From Bacteroidales bacterium UBA3724 (GTDB lineage Bacteria; Bacteroidota; Bacteroidia; Bacteroidales; P3): a stretch of DNA of 64,000 nt. The DNA is taken from contig DFHL01000013.1 of the NCBI GenBank assembly GCA_002371315.1, forward strand, positions 13,855 through 77,854. Reading direction: 5' to 3'. Under the pieces are notes generated by a model. That model was given only the letters and a program-made list of their open reading frames with translations, was not told the DNA's origin and ran no database searches. The position numbers and the translations under genes are program-made. Below, piece after piece: positions 7,606 through 16,676 of the stretch. Position 1 is the first letter of the stretch; each line of letters starts with the position of its first letter.

Positions 7606-9735
7606 TTAGAGGTACATAAGCCTGTTGTCGACAATCTTGATACGGCTCTGCAGCACAGGGATAATGTAGTTGAGACCATTCATACCTGCATTCTGGTATC
7701 TTTGGCGGATGCCCTCTGCATCGGCGGCCTCGACCTTGTTGTTGCTGTCGACGCTGATGACATATACGCCATTGGCACCCTGGATGGGTCCGATGATGCC
7801 GGTGTCGTTCTTGGCAGCGATGGCCGAAGTGGCTTTAGGTTCCATACCGTTGCGGCCAAGATAGCCACCGAAGGCCACATCGGCAACTGTGTCTACGCTG
7901 ACATTCAGCTTGGCAGCGATGGCGTTGATGTCATTGCTACCCTTGATGGCCTCGGCAGCCTTGGCAGCGAGCTGCTCGCCAAGTTTCTCGAGGCGCACAC
8001 GGTCCTCGATAAGGGGACGTGCCTGGTCGAGGGTCAGCTGGTTGGGGACATAGATTTCGCGAAGTCCGACAACAATATAGCTGTAGTCCGAATTGTAGAT
8101 TTCGCCACTTACGGCACCCGACTGGGTCTTTTCATTGAAGGCCCAGCGGACAGCGTCGCGGGTATTGGAGAATCCCGTCAGCGAGTCGCTCATCGAAATA
8201 AGCAGGGCACTGCGCATCTGAACGTTCTGCGACTGGGCTCCGTCGATCATAGCCTGGCAAGTCGAGAACTGGCTTGCAAACTGGTTGGCACGGTCGCGGA
8301 CATCCTTCTCGGTATCGGTGCTGGGAGTGATGACTTTCTGGGCCAGAGCGACACGGTATTTCATCTTGGCAGCGGTTTTGCCGGTCACCTTGACGATAAA
8401 GTAGCCTGCATTGTTGGGAAGTTCCTTCTCAAAGACTTCGCCGACATTGTGATGGACGATATCCTCGTTCAAAATGCCAAAGGCGCCATCGGGTTGCCAG
8501 TTCTGGTCGCCAGCATTGGTGGTGTCGATCGAGAAAGCGGCAACAGCAGCCTCAAACGGCATTCCGGCCTTGATGCTTGCCATAGCGCTGTCGCGCAGAT
8601 GGGCGGCCTGTTCAGGGGTACGGGTAATGCTCTGATGATAGTTCTGCGAGGGGATAAGGATCATCGATATGCGCAGGCTGTCGGGACGCATCTCGGTCTT
8701 CAGCACCTTGCCCATAACATATTCGCCATAAGTGTGACGGTTGTATCCGTCCTTGGTCAGGTTCTGCACAACGATGGGAGCAATCTCGGCACCGGCGTGC
8801 GAAGCCTTGACAATCGAGTCGAGCGGAGCGGCAAAGATGTCGCTGCTGACGAACATCGAGTCATAGCCACCGTGCATATTGACGAAGTCGATGACGCTGT
8901 TTTCGTCCATCTGCTGCATTTCGCCCCACCATTCGGCAACTTCGCTCTCAAGCTCGGCAATGTCGTTCTGCGAAGGCTGAGCGGTAAAGACGGCATAAGC
9001 CACCTCGCGCTGCTCGCGGTTGTCCAAGCCGAAGACGCTGCGGTTCAGCTCTTTCTTATGAGTGTCAAAATACTTCTGATAGTCGGCATCTGTCAGGTCG
9101 ACCTGAACATCGGCAGCCTGTGAATAGAGCAGGCCGGCAACGCGGACATCCGAATGCTTGCTGCCCATCTCCGAAATCTTGTTGGCGAGGGTCTTGGGCA
9201 TATACATACCGTTTTGCAGCAGGGATATATATTTGGTTCTCTGACGGTCCTGACGCACCTGCTCCTGGAATTTGAGCCACTGGATCTTTGCCTCCATCGT
9301 GTCGGGCATAGTCTCAATCTGGCGCACATAATTGCTGATGCCCTGACGGTCGTAGGCTCCAGTCTGAGGGTTGGTAAACTGCTGCTGCAGCGAGGGATGG
9401 ATGAAGCGACCGACATACATATCGCTAACTTCCGCATCGGTGACCACCACGCCAAGCGCCGTCATTTCCTTGTCAAGCAGACGCTCCTGAACGATCTCCT
9501 GCCACACATTCTCTTTGAAGGCATAGCTGCTGTTGCCACGCATATTGTAGTCTTGCTCGCGCTGCATAAGACGGTCGCTGAAGTACTTGTAGGTCACTTC
9601 CTCGCCATCCAGCTTGGCAAAAGCCTCCTGGTTACGGTTCTTCTGAAGGTCGCCGATAATGAATGCAATGATAGCAATACCCACAATGGTAACTGCTATC
9701 CACGAATGTTTTCTAATGTTTCCAATAATTCCCAT
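7606..9735 (-). CDS. PpiD/SurA-type periplasmic peptidyl-prolyl isomerase
   Basis: The 709-residue protein has one N-terminal membrane anchor (about residues 11-30, WIAVTIVGIAIIAFIIGDL). A SurA_N-like chaperone region follows (FAKLDGEEVTYKYFSDRLMQ). A parvulin-like region lies around residues 345-450, with ILIPSQ at its start and GYFIVKVTGK at its end, and a second weaker repeat comes after it. Such proteins fold or hold outer-membrane proteins at the periplasmic face of the inner membrane. Length is normal for Bacteroidales. It has its own promoter and terminator, so it is probably a single-gene unit. Confidence 0.88.
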   Translation of the reverse strand: MGIIGNIRKHSWIAVTIVGIAIIAFIIGDLQKNRNQEAFAKLDGEEVTYKYFSDRLMQREQDYNMRGNSSYAFKENVWQEIVQERLLDKEMTALGVVVTDAEVSDMYVGRFIHPSLQQQFTNPQTGAYDRQGISNYVRQIETMPDTMEAKIQWLKFQEQVRQDRQRTKYISLLQNGMYMPKTLANKISEMGSKHSDVRVAGLLYSQAADVQVDLTDADYQKYFDTHKKELNRSVFGLDNREQREVAYAVFTAQPSQNDIAELESEVAEWWGEMQQMDENSVIDFVNMHGGYDSMFVSSDIFAAPLDSIVKASHAGAEIAPIVVQNLTKDGYNRHTYGEYVMGKVLKTEMRPDSLRISMILIPSQNYHQSITRTPEQAAHLRDSAMASIKAGMPFEAAVAAFSIDTTNAGDQNWQPDGAFGILNEDIVHHNVGEVFEKELPNNAGYFIVKVTGKTAAKMKYRVALAQKVITPSTDTEKDVRDRANQFASQFSTCQAMIDGAQSQNVQMRSALLISMSDSLTGFSNTRDAVRWAFNEKTQSGAVSGEIYNSDYSYIVVGLREIYVPNQLTLDQARPLIEDRVRLEKLGEQLAAKAAEAIKGSNDINAIAAKLNVSVDTVADVAFGGYLGRNGMEPKATSAIAAKNDTGIIGPIQGANGVYVISVDSNNKVEAADAEGIRQRYQNAGMNGLNYIIPVLQSRIKIVDNRLMYL

Positions 9736-9800
9736 TTGTTATTGTTTTTTTATAAATTTACATAGTTATAAAGAGACACAATATGCCTCGAACAAGTTTG

Positions 9801-9831
9801 CAAAAGTACAAAGAAAAATCAGTATGACAAA
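9801..9831 (-). promoter_or_regulatory. Sigma-ABfr type promoter of ppiD-like gene
   Basis: On the minus strand TTTG (9831-9828) and TACTTTTG (9808-9801) are separated by 19 bp. This is the Bacteroidota consensus TTTG-N19..21-TAnnTTTG. The leader to the ATG is about 60 nt. Confidence 0.75.
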
Positions 9832-9910
9832 CTTTTGTGCGAAAACTTTTTGCCATTCTGCCTATTTAACATTGGATTTCAATCTTTTAAGCAAAACAAA
9901 ATCCATTGCC

Positions 9911-10375
9911 TCACATCGAAAAAATAAAGGGCAAAAGCGATTCGACGCCTTCGAATACTAATATTTTGTCGGCTGAATAATAGCACAAAACACGCAATTT
10001 GCTCTCCTGCCTGCTCTCCTGCTCGGCCATCACCTGACGGCAGGCTCCGCAGGGGCTGGCGGCCGTCAGCACACCCTCAGGATTGCGGCCCACTATGGCC
10101 AGCATCTCAATTGCAACGCCCGGATGCTGTGCCGATGCCGCAAAAAGTGCTGTGCGCTCGGCGCAAAGGCCGCTGGGATAGGCTATGTTCTCCTGATTGC
10201 TGCCTTTGACAATGGTGCCGTCGGCCAGGCGCAAAGCCGCGCCGACGTGGAAGTTGGAATAGGGGGCATAGGCCGTGTCCGTCGCCTCGATGGCGGCATC
10301 AATCAGGGCGCGGTCGGCAGCGGCAAGCTCGTTCAGGGTATACTCTTGATAATGTATAGTTTGTGTTCTTTCCAT
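9911..10375 (-). CDS. cdd: Cytidine deaminase
   Basis: The 154-residue enzyme hydrolyses cytidine and deoxycytidine to the uridine forms in pyrimidine salvage. FHVGAALRLADG, CAERTALFAA and SPCGACRQVMAE give the zinc ligands (three Cys) and the catalytic Glu. Length is normal for the homotetrameric class. It diverges from dusB, and the -33 element of the dusB promoter lies inside its first codons. The 9736-9910 gap towards ppiD holds only the ppiD promoter. Confidence 0.95.
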   Translation of the reverse strand: MERTQTIHYQEYTLNELAAADRALIDAAIEATDTAYAPYSNFHVGAALRLADGTIVKGSNQENIAYPSGLCAERTALFAASAQHPGVAIEMLAIVGRNPEGVLTAASPCGACRQVMAEQESRQESKLRVLCYYSADKILVFEGVESLLPFIFSM

Positions 10376-10392
10376 AATTTTTACTATCTTTG
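10360..10392 (+). promoter_or_regulatory. Sigma-ABfr type promoter of dusB
   Basis: TTTG (10360-10363) and TATCTTTG (10385-10392) are 21 bp apart on the plus strand, ending about 42 bp before the dusB ATG. The upstream half lies in the start of the divergent cdd gene. Confidence 0.7.
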
Positions 10393-10434
10393 CATCTGTT
10401 TCCGCTTAACGCAAAACGACGCAAAATATTGTAG

Positions 10435-11412
10435 ATGGCAAAAATAGGCAACATAGAACTGGGCGAATTCCCGCTGTTTCTGTCGCCGATGGACGACATA
10501 ACCGACCTCCCATTCCGGCAGCTCTGCAAGCGGCACGGGGCCGACGTGCTCATCAGCGAGTTCATCGCCAGCGAGGCCCTGATCCGCGATGCCGAAAAGA
10601 GCCGCCGCAAGATGCTCTTTGCCGAATTCGAAAGGCCCATCGGCATACAGGTGTTCGGCAACGACGAGAACTCGCTTCTGCGCTGCATCGATGTGGTAGC
10701 CGACGCCCGACCCGACTTCATCGACATCAACTGGGGCTGCCCCGTGCGCAAAGTGGCTGGCAAAGGTGCCGGCTCGGGAATGCTGAAAGAGCCTGAAAAA
10801 CTGATAGCTATCACCGCAGCACTCGTCAAGCGCTCGCCCCTGCCCGTCACCGTCAAGACGCGCTTGGGCTACGACGAAAACAGCAAGATTATCGTCACCC
10901 TTGCCGAGCAGCTGCAGGACGTCGGCATCGCCGCCATCAGCATCCACGGCCGCACCAAGTCGCAAATGTACCGCGGCGAGGCCGACTGGACGCTCATCGG
11001 CGAAACCAAAGCCAACCCGCGCCTGCACATACCCGTCTTCGGCAACGGCGACATCACCACACCGCAGCAGGCCCTCGAGGCACGCCAACGCTACGGCGTC
11101 GACGGCATCCTCATTGGCCGCGCCGCCATCGGCAACCCCTGGTTTTTCGAACAGACTAAAGAACTGATGCAATCGGAAAATTCCTCTCCGCTTTCCGTTG
11201 CCTCCCGTGTCGCCGTCTGCCGCGAGCACCTACTTGCCGCCGTCGACTTCAAGGGCGAGCGCCAGGCCATCTTCGAAATGCGCAAGCACTACGGTGCCTA
11301 CTTCCGCGGCCTCTTCGACTTCAAGCGCTTCCGCATCCCTCTGGTCAGCGTCACCACCCTCGACGAGGTGCAGGCCATCCTCGACCAGATTGATGCACAT
11401 TACACAGAGTAA
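10435..11412 (+). CDS. dusB: tRNA-dihydrouridine synthase (DusB type)
   Basis: The 325-residue flavoenzyme reduces uridine to dihydrouridine in tRNA D-loops. LSPMDDITDLPFRQLCK at the start matches the family's FMN-binding strand. DINWGCPVRKVAGKGAGSG near residue 100 holds the catalytic Cys. SIHGRT, PVFGNGDI and DGILIGRAAIGNPWFF follow in the expected TIM-barrel order. It is a single-gene unit facing an opposite-strand terminator. Confidence 0.94.
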   Translation: MAKIGNIELGEFPLFLSPMDDITDLPFRQLCKRHGADVLISEFIASEALIRDAEKSRRKMLFAEFERPIGIQVFGNDENSLLRCIDVVADARPDFIDINWGCPVRKVAGKGAGSGMLKEPEKLIAITAALVKRSPLPVTVKTRLGYDENSKIIVTLAEQLQDVGIAAISIHGRTKSQMYRGEADWTLIGETKANPRLHIPVFGNGDITTPQQALEARQRYGVDGILIGRAAIGNPWFFEQTKELMQSENSSPLSVASRVAVCREHLLAAVDFKGERQAIFEMRKHYGAYFRGLFDFKRFRIPLVSVTTLDEVQAILDQIDAHYTE

Positions 11413-11430
11413 CAAGAATCTACAAAATAA

Positions 11431-11462
11431 AAGAACCCCAGACTTGCCGTGTAGGGTTCTCT
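11431..11462 (-). terminator. Terminator with conserved loop, between dusB and the OMP gene
   Basis: AGAACCC (11432-11438) pairs with GGGTTCT (11454-11460). On the minus strand the stem is followed by TTTATTTT, so it mainly ends the leftward OMP transcript and may also serve dusB. The loop AGACTTGCCGTGT is nearly the same as that of the terminator at 44712-44747. Confidence 0.7.
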
Positions 11463-11484
11463 CGTTACTGTATGTTCGTTTCTT

Positions 11485-12117
11485 TTAGAAGCGGATGCCG
11501 AAGGTAAACTGGATGCTGCATCCAGTCATTTGCGGTGCGTCGGTGGCAGTATAGCCTAAAGCGGTAAGGCCAGCAGGCAGTTCCGCAGGTTCGCTGCCAA
11601 TGTTGGCATAATAAGGCAGCTGTGCGTGCAAACCCACGAAGGTATGCTCGCTGCTTTTGTAGTTGATGCCCATCTCGAAGTTGCAGCAGAAACCAAAACG
11701 TGCGGCAGATTCAATATTGCCGGCAAATTCGTATCCACTACCGTGGAACAGCACTCCCAAAGCGGCACCAGTTTCCAGTTCAAAACGGTTACCAAGAGGA
11801 ACATAGTCACGGAAGTCTGCCATAATGTCAAGGTCGAAGAAATTCTCGTCCAATGCGCGGAACGAGGTGTTGCCGCCACGCGATCCGATATTGAGGCCGA
11901 CAAAAGCGTTGTTCTTAAAACGGTAGCCCAGCGTGATGTGTTCCGAAGGAATCATACTGTAGGCATCGGTGGGGTCGACAAAGGCCGACACGGGTGCATA
12001 GTTACCGAACTTAGAGAAACCAAGACCGGCTTCGGTCATAAAGCCGCCTTTCGATTCCTGTGCGCCGCACACGGCAGCCACACACAGAAGAGCAGTCAGA
12101 ATCAAAGTATTTTTCAT
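11485..12117 (-). CDS. Hypothetical outer-membrane beta-barrel protein
   Basis: The 210-residue product has a cleavable signal peptide (MKNTLILTALLCVAAVCGAQ). The rest consists of alternating amphipathic strands (for example ITLGYRFKNNAFVGLNIGSRGG and FELETGAALGVLFHG), ending in the aromatic terminus FTFGIRF expected for a barrel inserted by BamA. It is about the size of an eight-stranded porin-like barrel. No named family is recognised. It is the last gene of a minus-strand run and is 54 bp from the zinc-ribbon gene, so may be co-transcribed with it. Confidence 0.75.
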   Translation of the reverse strand: MKNTLILTALLCVAAVCGAQESKGGFMTEAGLGFSKFGNYAPVSAFVDPTDAYSMIPSEHITLGYRFKNNAFVGLNIGSRGGNTSFRALDENFFDLDIMADFRDYVPLGNRFELETGAALGVLFHGSGYEFAGNIESAARFGFCCNFEMGINYKSSEHTFVGLHAQLPYYANIGSEPAELPAGLTALGYTATDAPQMTGCSIQFTFGIRF

Positions 12118-12171
12118 AATCGTTTATTGTTTTTGTTTATGAAATAATATTGTTTTGAATAGTCGTTATTA

Positions 12172-12981
12172 TCACCAGTCCGAATCCCAGTCGGTGCTGC
12201 TTGAGCTCCAGCTGTCGCTGCTGCTCCACTTCGAGTCGCTGTCCCAGTCGTCATCATCGTCACTCGAACCCGACGAGCCATTGTCGTACCAGTTGGTCTG
12301 CTCGAAGGCCGTACCCTCGTGTCCGCTGTACTTGTACTGGTCGGCGTTGTCGTCGTTGATGTATTCCGACAGGGATTCCGCCTCAAGCCATTTGTCGGTA
12401 GTGGGGTCATAGCTGAACCATTTCGAATTCTGATGGTAGTATTCCGTGCCGTTGTACTTGTAATAACCCCTTGGCGGAACTCCGTCAAAAACCGAATAAG
12501 CGATAAAGAAGATCATCATTATAACCAGGAGCGTGACAAATCCGCAACCCAAACAACAATTTCTTTTCTTAAAGATATCATCTTTCAATGCCGTGGGCTT
12601 GGCACCTGGCGAGTTGTGCTTCTGGTCGGCAATCTCGGCTTTGAGGCGCTGATATAGCTCGTTGACGGCATAGCCTTCGTCGGCACCCTTGTAGCGCACC
12701 GCGCGCTCGCCGGTCGACTTGTTCTTGTAGACAACAAAGTCGCCCGTCTCGGTCTTGTAGATGCCGAACGCCTTGGGCTCAGAAATATCCTTGCCTATAA
12801 AGAAGCGCGTTATCTCCTCCGGGGGCAGGTTGTGGGCCACATACCACGCCTTCAGCTCCTCGATGGTCTGAGGCTGGCCTGACGCCGTGCGGTTCACGCC
12901 CGACAGAGGGGCGCCACAATGTGGGCACGACTGGCTTCGCTCGTCGATCATCGACCCACAAAAATCGCATTTGATGTTCAT
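12172..12981 (-). CDS. Zinc-ribbon membrane protein with acidic Ser/Asp/Trp tail
   Basis: The ATG at 12981 (MNIKCDFCGSMIDE) is preferred to an upstream in-frame ATG because the zinc ribbon begins at once: CDFC...CPHC, residues 5-24. A globular region follows (KAWYVAHNLPPEEITRFFIG). One membrane segment is preceded by a CCLGCG motif. The outer part holds two aromatic repeats (YYKYNGTEYYHQNSKWFSYD). The C-terminal 40 residues are almost only Ser, Asp and Trp. No function is assigned. The tail looks like a flexible or metal-binding extension. Confidence 0.75.
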   Translation of the reverse strand: MNIKCDFCGSMIDERSQSCPHCGAPLSGVNRTASGQPQTIEELKAWYVAHNLPPEEITRFFIGKDISEPKAFGIYKTETGDFVVYKNKSTGERAVRYKGADEGYAVNELYQRLKAEIADQKHNSPGAKPTALKDDIFKKRNCCLGCGFVTLLVIMMIFFIAYSVFDGVPPRGYYKYNGTEYYHQNSKWFSYDPTTDKWLEAESLSEYINDDNADQYKYSGHEGTAFEQTNWYDNGSSGSSDDDDDWDSDSKWSSSDSWSSSSTDWDSDW

Positions 12982-13038
12982 AGTTGTTCTGTTATTAAGT
13001 GTTTTTGATTGCTTTAAGCACAAAGCCTTTGCAACGGG

Positions 13039-13839
13039 CTACATAGGCTTGATTTTCCTTGCCAGTCGGGCAGCCAGTCCGGGCAGGAACTGCTTGATGT
13101 AGGCCATCAGCAGCTCGTAGCGGCCCACCATCACCTCGCGTTTCTTCTTGTAGACAGCCTTGACAATCTTGTCGGCAGCCTGCTGGGGCGTGACGCCACC
13201 GGCCTGGCCGGCATCCATCTTGCCGTGCTGGCGGCCGTCCTTTTCGAGGGCGTACTTCGAAATGTTGGTCTGCACGCGACCTGGACACACAATGGTGACG
13301 CGAATGTTCTGGTCGTAGGTCTCGGCCTGAACGGTCTCGAAAAAGCCGTAAAGGGCGTGCTTGGCCGAGCTGTAGGCACAACGCAGCGGGAAGCCGAAGC
13401 GACCGGCGATGCTGGTGGTCACAACCAGCTGTCCCCCACCCCGTTCTATCATCCGTGGCAGGATGTTCTTGGTCAGGATTACGGGGGCAAAATAGTCGAT
13501 GTCCATCACCTTGCGGATGACGCGCATCTCGGTCTCGACGGTGGTGCCGCGCTGGCTGATGCCGGCATTGTTGTACAGGACGTCGATGCCGCCGAAGCGG
13601 TTCCACGCCTGCTCGGCAAGGGCATCGAGCCCGTCGCTGTCCGACAGGTCGAAGGGCAACGCCGCAGCATCGGGAGCGCCGAGCTCCTTGCAGCGGGCCA
13701 CGACCTTTTCGAGCAGGTCGGCCTCCAGGGCGGTGACAATCACCATTGCGCCCTCCTCGGCAAAGCGGTAGGCCGTAGCCTCGCCGATGCCCGACGAGGC
13801 ACCTGTAATCCAGACAGTTTTATTTTCGAATTTCTTCAT
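13039..13839 (-). CDS. Short-chain dehydrogenase/reductase, candidate 3-keto reductase of a sulfonolipid pathway
   Basis: The ATG at 13839 (MKKFENKTVWITGASSGIG) places the TGASSGIG NAD(P) loop at residues 11-18, as usual. The classical catalytic YSSAK motif lies near residue 155, and NNAG near 90. It ends with a basic amphipathic tail (FLPGLAARLARKIKPM) that could touch the membrane, a feature of lipid-acting reductases such as 3-ketodihydrosphingosine reductase. It follows the cysteate-synthase-like and acyltransferase-like genes. Reduction of the 3-keto product would complete capnine. The SDR class is certain; the substrate is inferred from context. Confidence 0.85.
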   Translation of the reverse strand: MKKFENKTVWITGASSGIGEATAYRFAEEGAMVIVTALEADLLEKVVARCKELGAPDAAALPFDLSDSDGLDALAEQAWNRFGGIDVLYNNAGISQRGTTVETEMRVIRKVMDIDYFAPVILTKNILPRMIERGGGQLVVTTSIAGRFGFPLRCAYSSAKHALYGFFETVQAETYDQNIRVTIVCPGRVQTNISKYALEKDGRQHGKMDAGQAGGVTPQQAADKIVKAVYKKKREVMVGRYELLMAYIKQFLPGLAARLARKIKPM

Positions 13840-13940
13840 TTGTTTTGCGGATTGAAATCCATTCATTATCTGCGACAAACCATAGATTCGTCACAATACA
13901 TTGCTAATCAGACACACCCTGGCATCCTACAGCGGCAGCC

Positions 13941-14019
13941 AGTTAAGGTCAAGGTTATGGTTAAAGTTAAGGTTAAAGTTAAGGTTAAAGTTAAGGTTAA
14001 AGTTAAGGTTAAAGTTAAA
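13941..14019 (+). repeat. Tandem 12-bp repeat GTTAAGGTTAAA
   Basis: About six units of a 12-bp repeat built from GTTAAGG and TTAAA fill the gap between the SDR and cysteate-synthase-like genes. The first unit or two are degenerate and the last five nearly perfect. The same words recur at 20232-20262 before lysC. The rest of 13840-14020 shows nothing. Confidence 0.9.
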
Positions 14020-14020
14020 C

Positions 14021-15235
14021 TCAACCCTCCACCAACTCCTTGAACCACTGGGCGCGGTCGCAGCCCTCGCCGGTGTTGAGCAGCACAACGTCGCCGTTCT
14101 TGATCTCGCCTTTGTCCACAGCCTGGAAAAATCCGGCATAGCACACCATCGAGGCAGGACCCATCAGCACTCCGCGGCTGGCCTTCATCTCCTTGCCGTA
14201 GCGGGGCAGCTCGGCCTCCTTGACACGGATAAAGGTGCCGCCCGAACGCTTAACCAGCGGAGCCACAAGCGGATAGTTGCCCGGATTGGCAGCCGTCAGG
14301 ATGCCGATGCGGGTCTTGATGTCCTTCTTGGCCTCGTACTGCTGCTCCCATCCTGCGGGGAATCCGGCAGCCGTGGCCTTCTCCCAGGCCGTCACCATCG
14401 GGTCGCACTCGTCCTGCTGCACCAGCAGCATTCGCGGCAGCTCATATTTCTTGTCGCCATCCATAGCCTGCAGGTCGCGGAAGCCCTTCTCGAAAGCCAG
14501 CGGCGACGTGCCGCCAGCCACAGCCTGCATATAGACCGTGGGCAGCTGGCCCATCTGGCGCAGGCACTCGAACACCACCAGACGCTTCGACTCGATGCGC
14601 AGCGGATCGGTGTTGCCGCCGCTGATCAGCACATTGTTGGTCTTGTGATAGTTGGCAGCCTCTTCCTTAGCAGCGCCGTAGCCGCCGGCCGAGACGACCA
14701 CAGGCTGACCCACCTTGCGGATGGCCTCGACCGTGGCGGGGTCGATGCAGTTGGGCGCAAACTCGGTGAAGCGGATGCCTGCCTTGGCGCTGTAGGTGGC
14801 AAAAGCCACGCCGGCGTTGCCCGTCGACGCCAGACAGTACTCCTTGACGCCCTGCTCCTTCAGCACCGTGGCGGCCAGCGCCGCGCTGATGTCCTTGAAC
14901 GAGCCGCTGCCGCGGTTCAGGTCGTTGCGATAGACAAACACCTTGCAGTCAACGCCTTTACCCTTTGCATAGGCCTCCAGGTTGTCCCACCTTTCGATGG
15001 GAATCAGGCCCTCGCCAAAGCTGACCACGTTGCTGCGGTCGGCGATGGGCAGCATATCGAAGTAATAGTCTTGGTACGAGTCGGTTGCAGGCTCCTCGGC
15101 AGGGGCGTGCAGCGGCTCCAGGTATTCCACCTCGGCATATCCGCTGCCGCAGTCGCACTTCTGGTCCTGGCGAAACCAAGTGGCAAAGTCGGCGATGACC
15201 TTGCCACATTTCTTGCATCTGAGTTGGTATTTCAT
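14021..15235 (-). CDS. Threonine-synthase-family PLP enzyme, candidate cysteate synthase
   Basis: Starting at the ATG at 15235, the 404-residue protein has an N-terminal zinc ribbon (C7, C10, C27, C29). A fold-type II PLP domain follows, with the Schiff-base lysine K114 in GSGSFKD, and STGNAG and SAGGYGAA as phosphate and substrate loops. Upstream in-frame codons come from a hairpin and are rejected. Known cysteate synthases derive from threonine synthase and join O-phosphoserine with sulfite. The position between a serine-palmitoyltransferase-like enzyme and a reductase makes cysteate synthase for sulfonolipids the best guess. An ordinary threonine synthase is the alternative. Confidence 0.8.
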   Translation of the reverse strand: MKYQLRCKKCGKVIADFATWFRQDQKCDCGSGYAEVEYLEPLHAPAEEPATDSYQDYYFDMLPIADRSNVVSFGEGLIPIERWDNLEAYAKGKGVDCKVFVYRNDLNRGSGSFKDISAALAATVLKEQGVKEYCLASTGNAGVAFATYSAKAGIRFTEFAPNCIDPATVEAIRKVGQPVVVSAGGYGAAKEEAANYHKTNNVLISGGNTDPLRIESKRLVVFECLRQMGQLPTVYMQAVAGGTSPLAFEKGFRDLQAMDGDKKYELPRMLLVQQDECDPMVTAWEKATAAGFPAGWEQQYEAKKDIKTRIGILTAANPGNYPLVAPLVKRSGGTFIRVKEAELPRYGKEMKASRGVLMGPASMVCYAGFFQAVDKGEIKNGDVVLLNTGEGCDRAQWFKELVEG

Positions 15236-15256
15236 CACTACAGGTTTTAAAGTTTC

Positions 15257-15327
15257 AAAGGTTGAAGGGTTAAAAGGAGCCTGAGACACGCAAGCTATCC
15301 CTTTTAACCCTTCAACTTCCCAACCTT
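15257..15327 (-). repeat. 17-bp inverted repeat between acyltransferase and cysteate-synthase-like genes
   Basis: GTTGAAGGGTTAAAAGG (15261-15277) pairs perfectly with 15300-15316 around a 22-nt loop, with a further AAAGGTT/AACCTTTT match outside. It could be an attenuator or partial terminator between the two genes. Its word content (AAGGTT, TTAAA) resembles the tandem repeats at 13941 and 20232. Confidence 0.8.
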
Positions 15328-16593
15328 TTAGTTTTTCTTGATGATATGCATATCGGGCATCGGCTTGTTGTAGACACCCTCGTCCAGTTTCTTCTTCACC
15401 TCGCGGAACACCTCGATCGTGCGGTTGGCGTGCTCCATAGTGTGGACCGCCGTGGGGATGATGCGCAGCATAATCTGGCCCTTCGGCACAACGGGATAGA
15501 CCACGATGGAGCAGAAGATGCCGTAGTTCTCACGCAGGTCGACCACCACGTTGGTGCCCTGGTTCACGTCGCCCGGGAAGAAGACCGGCGTGATGGGGCT
15601 CTCGGTGACGCCCGTGTTCAGGCCCTCGGCCTGGAGCGACTTCTGCAGATAGGTCGACAGCTCCCACAGCTTCTCGCGGTATTCGGGATGCTGGTTGATG
15701 ATTTCCAGACGGCGCTTGACGCCCCAAACGATAGGCATCGGCAGGCTCTTGGCATAGATTTGCGAGCGCATATTGAAGCGCAGGTAGGTGATGATGTCCT
15801 CGTCGTTGCAGCCGATAAAGCCGCCGATGATGGCCATCGTCTTGGCGAAAGCGCAGAAATAGAGGTCAATCTCGTCCTCGCAGTTGAAGTGCGTGTGCGT
15901 GCCGCGGCCCTCGGGACCCATAACGCCCATACCGTGGGCATCGTCGATCAGGATGCGGAAGTTGAACTCCTTCTTCAGAGCCACAATCTTGTCCAGCGCA
16001 CCCAGGTCGCCCTCCATACCATACACACCCTCGGTGGCCACCAGGATGCCGCCGCCCTGCTTCTCGGCCAGCGCCGTGGCCTGGGTCAGCTGCTTGCGAA
16101 GGCTCTCGATGTCGTTGTGCTGATATTTGAAACGCTTGGCACCCGTCACGCGGAAACCGTCGATCAGGCAGGCGTGAGCCTCGCTGTCGTAGACGATGAC
16201 GTCGCGCAGGCTGACGATGGTGTCGAGGATACTGATCTGGCCCTGATAGCCGAAGTTGAGCAGGTAGCCGTACTTCTTGTGCGTATACTGGCACAGCATC
16301 GACTCAACCTCCTCGTGCAGAGCGGTATGGCCGCTCATCATACGGGCACCCATCGGATAGGCCAGGCCCCAGCGGCGGGCGCCCTCCTCGTCGGCGGCGC
16401 GCACCTCAGGGTTGTTGGCCAGACCCAGATAGTTGTTCAGGCTCCAGTTCAGCACCTTCTTGCCGTTGAACGTCATCTCGGGACCCAGCTCGCCCTCGAG
16501 CTTCGGAAAATAGAAATAGCCATCGGCCAGCTTGCGATACTGTCCCAGCGGACCGCCGGTCGACTCTTTGATTCTTTCAAAAATATCCTTCAT
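15328..16593 (-). CDS. Alpha-oxoamine synthase, candidate cysteate fatty-acyltransferase (capnine synthesis)
   Basis: The 421-residue PLP enzyme belongs to the KBL/AONS/serine palmitoyltransferase family. Visible are NYLGLANNPE, H140 (PLP stacking), DDAHGMGVMG with D218 and H220, and the Schiff-base lysine K251 in FAKTMAIIGG. It differs clearly from the second family member at 47838, which has the typical Bacteroides serine palmitoyltransferase sequence. The N-terminal style (KDIFERI...GYFYFPKLEG) is the form common in sulfonolipid-producing Bacteroidota. It would condense acyl-CoA or acyl-ACP with cysteate. The family is certain; substrate choice is inferred from the two following genes. Confidence 0.85.
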   Translation of the reverse strand: MKDIFERIKESTGGPLGQYRKLADGYFYFPKLEGELGPEMTFNGKKVLNWSLNNYLGLANNPEVRAADEEGARRWGLAYPMGARMMSGHTALHEEVESMLCQYTHKKYGYLLNFGYQGQISILDTIVSLRDVIVYDSEAHACLIDGFRVTGAKRFKYQHNDIESLRKQLTQATALAEKQGGGILVATEGVYGMEGDLGALDKIVALKKEFNFRILIDDAHGMGVMGPEGRGTHTHFNCEDEIDLYFCAFAKTMAIIGGFIGCNDEDIITYLRFNMRSQIYAKSLPMPIVWGVKRRLEIINQHPEYREKLWELSTYLQKSLQAEGLNTGVTESPITPVFFPGDVNQGTNVVVDLRENYGIFCSIVVYPVVPKGQIMLRIIPTAVHTMEHANRTIEVFREVKKKLDEGVYNKPMPDMHIIKKN

Positions 16594-16676
16594 ATTGTTT
16601 AAATTTTATTTAGATTTCAGCGCAATATTATCATATTCAGCCACTAACGCCTTGACGCGCGTGGCACTTCAAACCG

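Noticed and set aside
13901..14040. Coding frames with LTLTLT or VKVKVK repeats
   Set aside because: They are translations of the 12-bp tandem repeat and start inside non-coding DNA or neighbouring genes.
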